Below are positions 1 to 5,380 of a stretch of 5,673 bases of DNA, piece after piece. The DNA is from a bacterium. Lineage in GTDB: Bacteria > Vulcanimicrobiota > Vulcanimicrobiia > Vulcanimicrobiales > Vulcanimicrobiaceae. The notes under the pieces were generated by a model. It saw only the letters and a program-made list of their open reading frames with translations, was not told the DNA's origin and did no database searches. The stretch spans positions 1 through 5,673 of the forward strand of contig JAKAPO010000176.1 of the NCBI GenBank assembly GCA_021807065.1. The letters are read 5' to 3'. Numbering within the stretch: the first letter of the stretch is position 1; the number at the start of each line of letters is the position of its first letter. The translations under genes were made by a program, and so were the position numbers.

Positions 1-86
1 CGACGCGCTATGAGTTTCACGCGGTGAATTTTCTTGGTCTCGTACACCTGGGGTGCATCATCATACTTCTCAGAAACTATTTATGA
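1..86 (+). CDS. IS5-like transposase, C-terminal fragment (cut by window edge)
   Basis: Only the last 27 codons are visible; the first complete codon is at position 3 and the TGA stop is at 84-86. The fragment reads TRYEFHAVNFLGLVHLGCII followed by ILLRNYL. This matches the usual end of IS5-family DDE transposases: an R-Y-(D/E) motif, then a hydrophobic helix ending in an Ile/Leu-rich stretch with a final Arg. The stop lies 8-9 nt inside the right terminal inverted repeat of the element, which is normal for a compact IS. The transposase would cut and rejoin the IS ends. Its catalytic residues lie outside the window, so activity cannot be judged. The family assignment is recognition from memory of the C-terminal pattern. 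It is supported by the adjacent terminal repeat and by the matching IS start at the other edge. Confidence 0.75.
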   Translation, partial: TRYEFHAVNFLGLVHLGCIIILLRNYL

Positions 87-98
87 GATGTGCTCTAG
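78..98 (-). repeat. Right terminal inverted repeat of left IS plus CTAG target
   Basis: Positions 78-94, read on the minus strand, are AGCACATCTCATAAATA. The same 17 bases occur on the plus strand at 5582-5598. Each copy is preceded by CTAG (95-98 here, 5578-5581 there), and two more bases match by chance on the gene side, so the full inverted match is 23 bp. This copy closes the IS whose transposase ends at 84-86. CTAG is palindromic and is the simplest reading of the insertion target, although a 2-bp TA or 3-bp duplication cannot be excluded because the other end of this IS lies outside the window. Confidence 0.8.
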
Positions 99-796
99 TC
101 ATTCAGCACGTCGGCGCCGGCGGCACCAAAGAGCTTCTCGATCGATTCTTTGATTCGCGCCCAGTTCGCCCGATGGTGCAGGCAGGGTCCGTACCGCTCT
201 ATGGCGGCGAGATGCTCAGGCGTCGAGTATCCTTTATGCGATGCGAAACCGTATCGCGGGTCTTCCTGGTGGAGCGTTTCGAGCAATCCGTCACGGTGAA
301 CTTTTGCAACGATTGAGGCAGCTGCGACGACCGCGCACCGGGCGTCGCCTTTGATCAGCGGCTCCTGCGGACCCGGAAACGACTTGATTCGAATCGCATC
401 GGTGATGAGATACTCGGGGGCGCAAGAGAGTGCCGCGATCGCGCGTTCCATCGCCAGGATGCTCGCATAATAGATGTTGAGGCGATCGATCTCTTCGACA
501 CTGGCCGATCCGATGGCCCATGCAGAACAGCGCTCCTTGATCTGCTCGGCCAGACGCTTGCGAGCCTCGGGTTGGACCACTTTGGAATCGTTGAGGCCGC
601 GTAACATGAGCGGCTTAGCGGCGACGACGCACGCGGCGACGACCGGGCCGGCCAGCGGTCCACGGCCGACTTCGTCGACGCCGCCGATCAGCCGATAGCC
701 CTTCTCGCGTGCGGCGTATTCGAACCGATGCAGGCGGTGCAGCCTGCGCCTCTCACGCTCGTAGTCGGTCTTTGCCTTACGCTGCTTCTTCGTCAT
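95..796 (-). CDS. rnhB: Ribonuclease HII
   Basis: RNase HII cuts RNA-DNA hybrids and single ribonucleotides embedded in DNA, using two metal ions in the cytoplasm. The 233-aa product has the signature GVDEVGRGPLAGP at residues 39-51, giving catalytic Asp41 and Glu42. Asp133 (ITDA) and Asp169 (KVHRD) complete the four-acid site. NDSK (69-72), KGDA (149-152) and HKGY (187-190) are also family motifs. The ATG at 796 is preferred: it overlaps the end of rbgA by 20 bp and leaves a basic N-terminal extension like that of Bacillus RnhB. An in-frame ATG at 844 would add 16 residues lying wholly within rbgA, and neither start has a Shine-Dalgarno sequence. It is the last gene of the minus-strand cluster. 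Its TAG stop lies inside the CTAG where the left IS is inserted, yet the C terminus appears intact. Confidence 0.95.
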   Translation of the reverse strand: MTKKQRKAKTDYERERRRLHRLHRFEYAAREKGYRLIGGVDEVGRGPLAGPVVAACVVAAKPLMLRGLNDSKVVQPEARKRLAEQIKERCSAWAIGSASVEEIDRLNIYYASILAMERAIAALSCAPEYLITDAIRIKSFPGPQEPLIKGDARCAVVAAASIVAKVHRDGLLETLHQEDPRYGFASHKGYSTPEHLAAIERYGPCLHHRANWARIKESIEKLFGAAGADVLND

Positions 797-1586
797 CTGG
801 CGATTCGAGCGAGATGCGTCCGAATTTCCCGCCGCCGAACGCATGGAGGTAGGATTGCGCCGCGTTGTGTTCGTCGACCTTGCCGCCGCGCCGCACGAAC
901 CCTCGGGCTACGGCAAACGCCTCCAGCTCCGGAACGCCATGCAGCCCGCGCCGCCGCGCCCAGCGCGCGAGGCTGTGAGCAACTTCTTCCGGATCGAAAC
1001 GCTCGCTCGGAACCGCGCCCGAGGCGGCCAGCTTCCATTGCGACGCCGCCGAGCCGATTCTCGGCGGTAGAACGCCTGGAGTGTCGAGGATCTCGACGCG
1101 TTGCGAAAGACGAAACCACTGCGTCGCCCGCGTCACGCCCGTACGCTGCTCGGACTTGGCGGACGCGCGTCTCAACAGGGCATTGACGATCGTCGATTTG
1201 CCTGAGTTGGGAATGCCGACGACCATTGCTCGTATCGTGCCGCGCCCTCGGGGCGCGAGCAACTTCGCGATCCGCGCGACGTCGCGCGCTCGGCGAGCAT
1301 CCATCGCCAGCGCCGTCAGCCCGCGGCGAGCGAACGCCTCTATCCAAGCGTTCGTTACTGCCGGATCGGCAAGATCGCCGCGCGTGAGAGCGACGATGCG
1401 CGGTTTGCGTGCGATCATTCGAGCCAGCGATGGGTTCGTTCCGCTGTTCGCTACCCGCGCGTCCACTGCCTCGACGACGAGATCGACGAGTGCGAGCGCA
1501 CTGCCGATACGGCGCATCGCCCGAACCATGTGTCCTGGGTACCATTGCACGACTCGCGCCAGTTGCGTTTCGTACGATGCGCTCAC
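777..1586 (-). CDS. rbgA: Ribosome biogenesis GTPase RbgA/YlqF
   Basis: This is a circularly permuted GTPase that promotes late assembly of the 50S subunit. The 269-aa protein begins with the family hallmark QWYPGHM at residues 14-20. The G motifs follow in permuted order: G5-like DAR (42-44), G4 position TRGD (68-71), P-loop GIPNSGKST (124-132), G2 region GVTRATQW (150-157) and G3 DTPG (168-171). The C-terminal helical domain ends with the typical GKFGRISLE stretch. The start is GTG at 1586, and its GTGA overlaps the TGA stop of lepB1 by 4 bp, suggesting translational coupling; no Shine-Dalgarno sequence is visible. The stop falls inside the rnhB start region. One oddity is that G4, usually NKxD, reads TRGD, losing the Asn and Lys that normally recognise guanine. 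A YqeH- or YjeQ-type permuted GTPase is unlikely given the WYPGHM motif. Confidence 0.93.
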   Translation of the reverse strand: MSASYETQLARVVQWYPGHMVRAMRRIGSALALVDLVVEAVDARVANSGTNPSLARMIARKPRIVALTRGDLADPAVTNAWIEAFARRGLTALAMDARRARDVARIAKLLAPRGRGTIRAMVVGIPNSGKSTIVNALLRRASAKSEQRTGVTRATQWFRLSQRVEILDTPGVLPPRIGSAASQWKLAASGAVPSERFDPEEVAHSLARWARRRGLHGVPELEAFAVARGFVRRGGKVDEHNAAQSYLHAFGGGKFGRISLESPDDEEAA

Positions 1587-2098
1587 AGCGGACGCACGGC
1601 CTGGGGCGGCCAGATGCCCGCCACGGCTCTGCCGATGAGCGCGCTCTCCGGAATGCAGCCGAATGCGCGCGAATCCTCGCTATCTATGCGGTTGTCGCCC
1701 AGCACGTAGAGGGTATGAGGAGGCACGCGCACCGCGGGGAAACTTCTGCGGTCTCGAAACTTGACGTACGGTTCGCTCAGCGGTTTCCCGTTGACGAAGA
1801 CGGTACCGCGCAAAATGGTGACGACGTCGCCGGGCAGACCGATCACGCGTTTGATGTACGTCGACGGCTCGGTCCCCGGGTCGCTGTGGCGGAAGGCGAC
1901 GACATCACCTCGTGCCGGAGCGCGAAACCGATACGTCAGGGTGTCGATGAGCACGTACTCACCGGACGCAATTTGTGGCGCCATCGAGAGGCCGAGGACT
2001 TGCGGCGTGCGAACGAAAAACGCTGCAATCAAGGCGCAGAGCAGCGCGATTTCGAGAACCAGGCTCAACAGCCAGCGCCAACTCAACAAACGCGCCAT
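1583..2098 (-). CDS. lepB: Signal peptidase I, short paralogue (lepB1)
   Basis: Signal peptidase I cleaves signal peptides from exported proteins at the outer face of the cytoplasmic membrane with a Ser-Lys dyad. This 171-aa copy has one N-terminal membrane helix (about residues 9-29). Catalytic Ser38 lies in LSMAP (37-41) and Lys83 in YIKRVIGLPGD (81-91). Box E is GDNRIDSEDSR (134-144). The residues after Ser-Met-Ala-Pro are Gln-Ile rather than the common Thr-Leu. It lacks the longer insert carried by the two upstream copies and is the most diverged of the three. The ATG start lies 19 nt after the lepB2 stop; the only Shine-Dalgarno-like sequence is a weak AGGG about 10 nt upstream. All catalytic residues are present, so it is probably active. 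Its different substrate-facing region could mean a different client set, which is inference. Confidence 0.93.
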   Translation of the reverse strand: MARLLSWRWLLSLVLEIALLCALIAAFFVRTPQVLGLSMAPQIASGEYVLIDTLTYRFRAPARGDVVAFRHSDPGTEPSTYIKRVIGLPGDVVTILRGTVFVNGKPLSEPYVKFRDRRSFPAVRVPPHTLYVLGDNRIDSEDSRAFGCIPESALIGRAVAGIWPPQAVRPL

Positions 2099-2117
2099 CG
2101 TCCGGCGGCCCTATTTC

Positions 2118-2858
2118 TCAACCGTGTAGGATGCGCGCCTGCGAGGGCGGCCAAAAAATAAGGAACGCGCGGCCGGTGAAACCTGCCGGTTGCCCCTTAC
2201 GCGGACCGGCGTCGAACGTGCCGCTGTTCTGCGCGAAGCCCCATACGTGCGAATCCTCGGAGTCGTTGCGATTATCTCCGAGCATGATATAGCAGTGCGG
2301 AGGGATGCGATTTGGCGCCGTCCACATCGAGCGTGGGGGAATGTCGGCTTGCGAGGGATCGAGTGCCTCCCAGCCGCTGCCGTCGTTGACGTAGATGTTA
2401 TAGTTGCGAACTTCGAGATCGTAATCGGGCTTTTGGGCGATATACGGCTCCACGAGCGGTTTGCCGTTGCGATATACGGTGCCCCGCGCGATGCGAAATG
2501 TGTCGCCCGGAAGGCCGATTACGCGTTTGATGAAATCGTCGGGTGAGGGAATCGGCGGCGGAAAGACGACGACGTCGCCTTCGTGAGGCTGGTGAAAATG
2601 ATATTCGAACTTGTCGACGAGCAGCACGTCGCCGACGGCGAGGGTCGGTACCATCGATGCGGACGGGATGTAGTAGGTCCGAGCGACGAACGTGATGAGT
2701 ACCCATGCGGCGATTCCCGCGATGATGAACGGGTCGAGATATTCGCGTGCAACGGCTCGCGTTCGCCCTTGGGATCGCAGCACTACAATAGGGAGACTCA
2801 GCACGGCGCGCGCGAGTGCGATCATCAGGACGAGACCGAGAAGTTCGTATGGCGTCAA
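2118..2858 (-). CDS. lepB: Signal peptidase I with extra N-terminal helix (lepB2)
   Basis: This signal peptidase I is 246 aa long from a TTG at 2858. That start is preferred because GGAG (2866-2869) lies 7 nt upstream and TTGA overlaps the lepB3 TGA stop by 4 bp. A GTG at 2888 would add 10 residues, overlap lepB3 by 34 bp and lack such a site. Two hydrophobic helices (about 5-27 and 44-62) precede the catalytic domain, against one in the neighbouring copies. Catalytic Ser68 lies in SASMVPTL (66-73) and Lys111 in FIKRVIGLPGD (109-119). GDNR is at 194-197 and DSH at 202-204. DSH replaces the Escherichia DSR; as I recall, this form also occurs in cyanobacterial and plastid enzymes. An insert at about 143-184, including DIPPRSMW and APNRIP, is shared with lepB3 and points to tandem duplication. 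It should be a functional membrane peptidase. Confidence 0.93.
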   Translation of the reverse strand: MTPYELLGLVLMIALARAVLSLPIVVLRSQGRTRAVAREYLDPFIIAGIAAWVLITFVARTYYIPSASMVPTLAVGDVLLVDKFEYHFHQPHEGDVVVFPPPIPSPDDFIKRVIGLPGDTFRIARGTVYRNGKPLVEPYIAQKPDYDLEVRNYNIYVNDGSGWEALDPSQADIPPRSMWTAPNRIPPHCYIMLGDNRNDSEDSHVWGFAQNSGTFDAGPRKGQPAGFTGRAFLIFWPPSQARILHG

Positions 2859-3484
2859 TGTAATACTCCAAAATGACCCGGTGGCCACAAGACCATCACG
2901 GCGCGCCCGATAAAGTGCGCCTTCGCGTGCTTGTCGGCGAGGGCTCCCGAAACGAAGTCACCGCGAAATTGCGCAAAGCCCCACAGGTGAGAGTCGTACG
3001 AGTAATTTCGATTGTCGCCGAGCACGAGGTAAAAACCTGCCGGAATACGGTTGGGTGCCTGCCACATCCGGGGTGGCGGAATGTCGGCACTGGCAGGGGA
3101 GAGAGCGCGGCCGTTGACGACGATCGTATCGTGCTCTATTGAGAGATCGTAGCGAGGTGGCTCGTTGACGTAGGGTTCTGCTACCGCGACGCCGTTTCGA
3201 TACAATACGCCGTCCTTTATACGGATGGTATCGCCGGGAACGCCGACGACGCGTTTGATGAACGGCGTGCCGAACGATGGTACCGGAGGAACGAAGACGG
3301 CAATGTCGCCGAATCTGGGAGGGTGAAGCCTATAGCTGAGCTCGTCAACGAGCACCGTGTCGCTGACCGCAATCGTCGGAATCATCGAAATCGACGGAAC
3401 CGAATAGGGCCGTACTGCAAAGGTAAAGAGTAAAAGAAGAAAGAGTGCTAACGCGGTCGCACTTTCCGCGACGGCGCGGATTAT
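2855..3484 (-). CDS. lepB: Signal peptidase I with non-canonical start (lepB3)
   Basis: This is a third signal peptidase I, 209 aa if translation starts at the ATA at 3484. The first in-frame ATG is at 3385, but that Met is the one in the active-site motif SMIPT, so starting there would remove both the membrane helix and the catalytic Ser. The reading frame upstream clearly encodes the missing part: a basic start, a helix containing LALFLLLLFTFAV, then RPYSVPSIS leading to Ser33. No ATG, GTG or TTG occurs in frame between 3385 and the upstream stop at 3638-3640. ATA overlaps the rplS TAA as ATAA, so one change at 3482 would restore an ATGA overlap. Other landmarks are Lys77 (FIKRVVGVPGD), GDNR at 156-159 and DSH at 164-166. 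The body and insert closely match lepB2. Alternatives are an ATC start at 3481, a -1 frameshift from rplS, or a non-functional gene. Confidence 0.85.
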   Translation of the reverse strand: MIRAVAESATALALFLLLLFTFAVRPYSVPSISMIPTIAVSDTVLVDELSYRLHPPRFGDIAVFVPPVPSFGTPFIKRVVGVPGDTIRIKDGVLYRNGVAVAEPYVNEPPRYDLSIEHDTIVVNGRALSPASADIPPPRMWQAPNRIPAGFYLVLGDNRNYSYDSHLWGFAQFRGDFVSGALADKHAKAHFIGRAVMVLWPPGHFGVLH

Positions 3485-3822
3485 CTTTTTTCTTTGATGC
3501 GTGCCGCTTTTCCGACCTTTTCGCTGAGGTAGTACAACCGGCTCCGGCGCACGACGCCGCGCTTGCCCAACTCGATGCGCTCGACGCGAGGGCTGTGCAA
3601 AAGGAACGTTTTCTCGACGCCGACGCCATGAGCCACTCTACGAACGGTGATCGATTCCCGGCTCCCGCTGCCTTTGCGCATCGTCACGACGCCCTCGAAC
3701 ATTTGAACGCGCTCTTTCCCGCCCTCGATGACCCTGGAGTAAACCCTCACCGTGTCCCCGGCACGGAAATCGGGAACCTTCTCCTTACGCTGATCGCGGT
3801 CCAAGAGATCGATGACGTTCAT
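3481..3822 (-). CDS. rplS: 50S ribosomal protein L19
   Basis: L19 lies at the 30S-50S interface of the ribosome. The 113-aa product has the normal family length and spans the whole family pattern: a start MNVIDLL, then PDFRAGDTVRVYSRVIEGG, FEGVV, ESITVRRVAHGVGVEKTFLL, HSPRVERIE, RRSRLYYL and the C-terminal GKAARIKEKR. The ATG at 3822 fits the family start; a longer frame to 3939 would add 39 residues reaching into trmD with no family resemblance. A sigma70-type promoter lies just upstream and implies a leader of about 10 nt, and no Shine-Dalgarno sequence is present. The 3' end contains a run of six A (3486-3491), and its TAA stop overlaps the presumed start of lepB3. It follows trmD after 62 nt, the usual gene order. 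Confidence 0.97.
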   Translation of the reverse strand: MNVIDLLDRDQRKEKVPDFRAGDTVRVYSRVIEGGKERVQMFEGVVTMRKGSGSRESITVRRVAHGVGVEKTFLLHSPRVERIELGKRGVVRRSRLYYLSEKVGKAARIKEKR

Positions 3823-3838
3823 GGGAATGGCCGCACGG

Positions 3839-3867
3839 ATGATAGCATGCACTCCGCCGGCCTGCAA
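3839..3867 (-). promoter_or_regulatory. Predicted sigma70-type promoter for rplS
   Basis: On the minus strand a -35 box TTGCAG (3862-3867) is separated by exactly 17 nt from a -10 box TATCAT (3839-3844). TGC directly precedes the -10, giving an extended -10 (TGn). The expected transcription start is near 3832, only about 10 nt before the rplS ATG. This would let rplS, the three lepB genes, rbgA and rnhB be transcribed without trmD. It is predicted by pattern only. Confidence 0.55.
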
Positions 3868-3884
3868 CGGGCAGCGCAGCAGGA

Positions 3885-4556
3885 TTATCGGCGCTGGCGC
3901 CGCGCCGCGGTTCGGCGCCGGGATTCTTCGCGGCGCCACTGCGCGATCGCCGCATGATTCCCCGAGAGGAGTACCTCGGGCACGGCGACGCCGCGGAAGC
4001 TCGCTGGCCGCGTGTAGGAGGGATAGTCAAGCAGGTCCGAGGTGAAGGATTCCTCTTCCCTCGACTGCCGCTTGATGGTGCCTTCCAGCAAGCGGACGGT
4101 AGCGTCCATGAAGGCAAGTGCCGGGATTTCGCCTCCGGTCAACACGAAATCGCCCAGCGAATACTCCTCGACCGGATAGAGCGAACCTAACCGTTCGTCG
4201 ATCCCCTCGTAGTGCCCGCAGACGATGATGAGCTGCTCCACCGCGGCGAGCTTTCGCGCATCCGCTTGCGTAAACGGTTTGCCGGCGGGAGCTGGCACGA
4301 CGATTGTGCGACGCTTTCTCTCCGATTGCGCGAGCAGTCCATCCAGCACTCGAGCGATCGGGGCCAGGCGAATGACCATCCCGCCGCCGCCTCCGAACGG
4401 CTCGTCGTCGACACGCTCGCTCCCTTCGCAGGCGTTGGCGAGATGGTGGTAATGGATTTCGGCCAGCCCTGCTTCGACCGCGCGCCCGATGATCGAAAGC
4501 CCCACGAACGGTGCGAAGACCTCGGGAAAGAGCGTCACGATGTCGATCCTGTACAC
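3885..4556 (-). CDS. trmD: tRNA (guanine-37-N1)-methyltransferase TrmD
   Basis: TrmD transfers methyl from S-adenosylmethionine to N1 of G37 in tRNAs that have G at position 36, which prevents +1 frameshifting. The 223-aa protein starts with the family opening IDIVTLFPEVF (4-14). It carries DDEPFGGGGGM (50-60), the knot motifs CGHYEGIDERL (113-123) and EEYSLGDFVLTGGEIPA (130-146), and the C-terminal YTRPASFRGVAVPEVLLSGNH (181-201). The Asp in LLDYPSYTRP (Asp177) matches the proposed catalytic Asp of Escherichia TrmD. The common LIPGV segment reads LLEGT here, a small departure. The protein ends in an Arg-rich tail. The start is a GTG at 4556, chosen because it places the family N terminus correctly, and no Shine-Dalgarno sequence is visible. 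It lies 14 nt after the unrecognised upstream gene and 62 nt before rplS. Confidence 0.96.
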   Translation of the reverse strand: MYRIDIVTLFPEVFAPFVGLSIIGRAVEAGLAEIHYHHLANACEGSERVDDEPFGGGGGMVIRLAPIARVLDGLLAQSERKRRTIVVPAPAGKPFTQADARKLAAVEQLIIVCGHYEGIDERLGSLYPVEEYSLGDFVLTGGEIPALAFMDATVRLLEGTIKRQSREEESFTSDLLDYPSYTRPASFRGVAVPEVLLSGNHAAIAQWRREESRRRTAARRQRR

Positions 4557-4570
4557 GGTAGGGACCAGCG

Positions 4571-5044
4571 CTATTTTTTCACCGGGGCTTCGGTAGCGGT
4601 GATCTCTTGGAGGTATTCGAAGAGTTGAGGCAAGGAGATCTTTTCGAGTCCAGTCTGTGCCTTGATTGCGTTCTCGTCCTCGCCTTCATCGCGTAGATAG
4701 CACCGCGTCTCCACCCCAGGTTCGTTTTCGCTGACGAATGAAACGGCGAAGCCGCGGCCCGGAAGCTCATCGTATATGCGCATCGTTTGCGGATTGACAA
4801 CTTCGATCGAATGCGCCGGGCTATGCGCATCGAAGACGAGAATGCGCAGATGCTCGTAGTTCGTGATCTCGATCGATCCAACGACGAAGACGTTCTTGGC
4901 AGAGAGGAACTCGTGTCCGCGCTTGCTGCGGCTCGAAATTTCGTAAAAGACGCGGTGCGCCACGAAGCGATTGAGGATCTTGCGCAAGGTCGCTAGAGAG
5001 GCGAGCGTTTCGGTACGGTTGCCCCGCGTGTAGATGATCTTCAC
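4571..5044 (-). CDS. Hypothetical protein at the usual rimM position
   Basis: I do not recognise this family. The likely product is 157 aa from a GTG at 5044, beginning MKIIYTRGNRTETLASLATL. The frame stays open to 5242, but that extension runs through the fold-back element and is low-complexity Arg/Ala-rich sequence, so it was left out. The protein is soluble, with no signal peptide or membrane helix. Residues 1-60 are basic, with RFVAHRVFYEISSRSKRGHE. The middle (50-110) alternates hydrophobic and charged residues like beta strands. The C terminus has an acidic patch RDEGEDEN (118-125) and a helix containing LPQLFEYLQEI. There is one Cys (115). It ends 14 nt before trmD and so is probably co-transcribed with it. 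RimM usually sits here, but I see no RimM motif. No good Shine-Dalgarno sequence precedes the GTG. A real gene is likely because of its length, composition and operon fit. Confidence 0.7.
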   Translation of the reverse strand: MKIIYTRGNRTETLASLATLRKILNRFVAHRVFYEISSRSKRGHEFLSAKNVFVVGSIEITNYEHLRILVFDAHSPAHSIEVVNPQTMRIYDELPGRGFAVSFVSENEPGVETRCYLRDEGEDENAIKAQTGLEKISLPQLFEYLQEITATEAPVKK

Positions 5045-5055
5045 GGGAAAACTTA

Positions 5056-5073
5056 GGAGCCTCTGATTAATCC
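5056..5073 (+). repeat. Left 18-bp terminal inverted repeat of fold-back element
   Basis: The sequence GGAGCCTCTGATTAATCC is matched perfectly in reverse complement at 5315-5332. It contains the 8-bp palindrome GATTAATC. It resembles the flanking IS ends: both have GAGC, then after a short gap TCTGATTAAT here against TCTCATAAAT in the IS (8 of 10 bases). Confidence 0.85.
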
Positions 5074-5314
5074 CATGTACCCATCGTTTGTCGCCCGAGG
5101 GTTCGGATGCTAGGGAAACCGCGAGGAAGCATACCCGCTGCGGTTTGTGACCGAGCGGGCGACAACGCAGACGAGCCCTCAGGGCGCGAACCCGAAGGGC
5201 AACGGCGTGTTCGCCGCGTCTCGTCGTCGCTGCGTCGGTCACAGACGCCTTCCAGTATGCTCCCTCCTCGCTCCTCGATCTGCGGCGGAAAACGCTCGTT
5301 GCGCTGGGTGCAGC

Positions 5315-5332
5315 GGATTAATCAGAGGCTCC
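5315..5332 (-). repeat. Right 18-bp terminal inverted repeat of fold-back element
   Basis: This is the exact reverse complement of 5056-5073. It is directly followed by TTA (5333-5335), which repeats the TTA before the left end. The 19th base (A/T) also pairs but is shared with the duplication. Confidence 0.85.
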
Positions 5333-5337
5333 TTAAC

Positions 5338-5352
5338 CTTACCCAGGGTAAG
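5338..5352. promoter_or_regulatory. 15-bp perfect palindrome, possible operator
   Basis: CTTACCCAGGGTAAG is a perfect 7-bp inverted repeat around one central base, 28 nt before the tatA ATG. Without the adjacent fold-back insertion it would lie in a 56-bp gap between two divergent genes, a typical place for a repressor or activator site. No T-run follows, so it does not look like an intrinsic terminator. No clear -35/-10 pair was found around it. The binding protein, if any, is unknown. Confidence 0.4.
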
Positions 5353-5380
5353 AGGTGTCTCCTGCTGAAAACCTGACCTA

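Larger units (their letters stand above)
5053..5335. mobile_element. MITE-like 277-bp fold-back element with TTA duplication
   Basis: The element runs from 5056 to 5332 and is bounded by TTA at 5053-5055 and 5333-5335, a likely 3-bp target duplication. Its ends are perfect 18-bp inverted repeats, GGAGCCTCTGATTAATCC at 5056-5073 and its complement at 5315-5332. Beyond these the arms still match imperfectly: ACCCA blocks inside each end, GCGAGG/GCATAC blocks, and a TGTGACCGA block at 5146-5154 matching 5232-5240. The whole unit therefore folds into one long hairpin with its apex near 5198. Local hairpins include 5134-5159 (CCCGCT/AGCGGG) and 5186-5214 (GCGAAC/GTTCGC). It has no convincing gene. 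Removing it and one TTA leaves 56 bp between the starts of two divergent genes. A passive element moved by a transposase elsewhere in the genome is the best reading; a structured RNA is an alternative. Confidence 0.75.

Noticed and set aside
67..88. Small stem (TCTCA/TGAGA) after rnhB as a terminator
   Set aside because: The stem is only 5 bp with an 11-nt loop and no T-run, and it lies inside the IS end.
1081..2161. Long plus-strand open frames opposite rbgA and lepB
   Set aside because: They lie antisense to clear genes, are rich in Arg and Ser, and show no family motif; they are expected in GC-rich DNA.
2246..2278. DSH in place of DSR in box E of lepB2 (and lepB3) as a broken active site
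   Set aside because: Cyanobacterial and plastid signal peptidases also have DSH, as I recall, and the Ser-Lys dyad is intact in both.
3823..3939. Longer rplS beginning at 3939
   Set aside because: The extra 39 residues overlap trmD and have no L19 counterpart; the ATG at 3822 matches the family start and follows a good promoter.
5045..5242. N-terminal extension of the hypothetical gene up to an ATG at 5242
   Set aside because: The extra residues are encoded by the fold-back element, are Arg/Ala-rich, and make no sense as a domain; a GTG at 5044 gives a compact protein.
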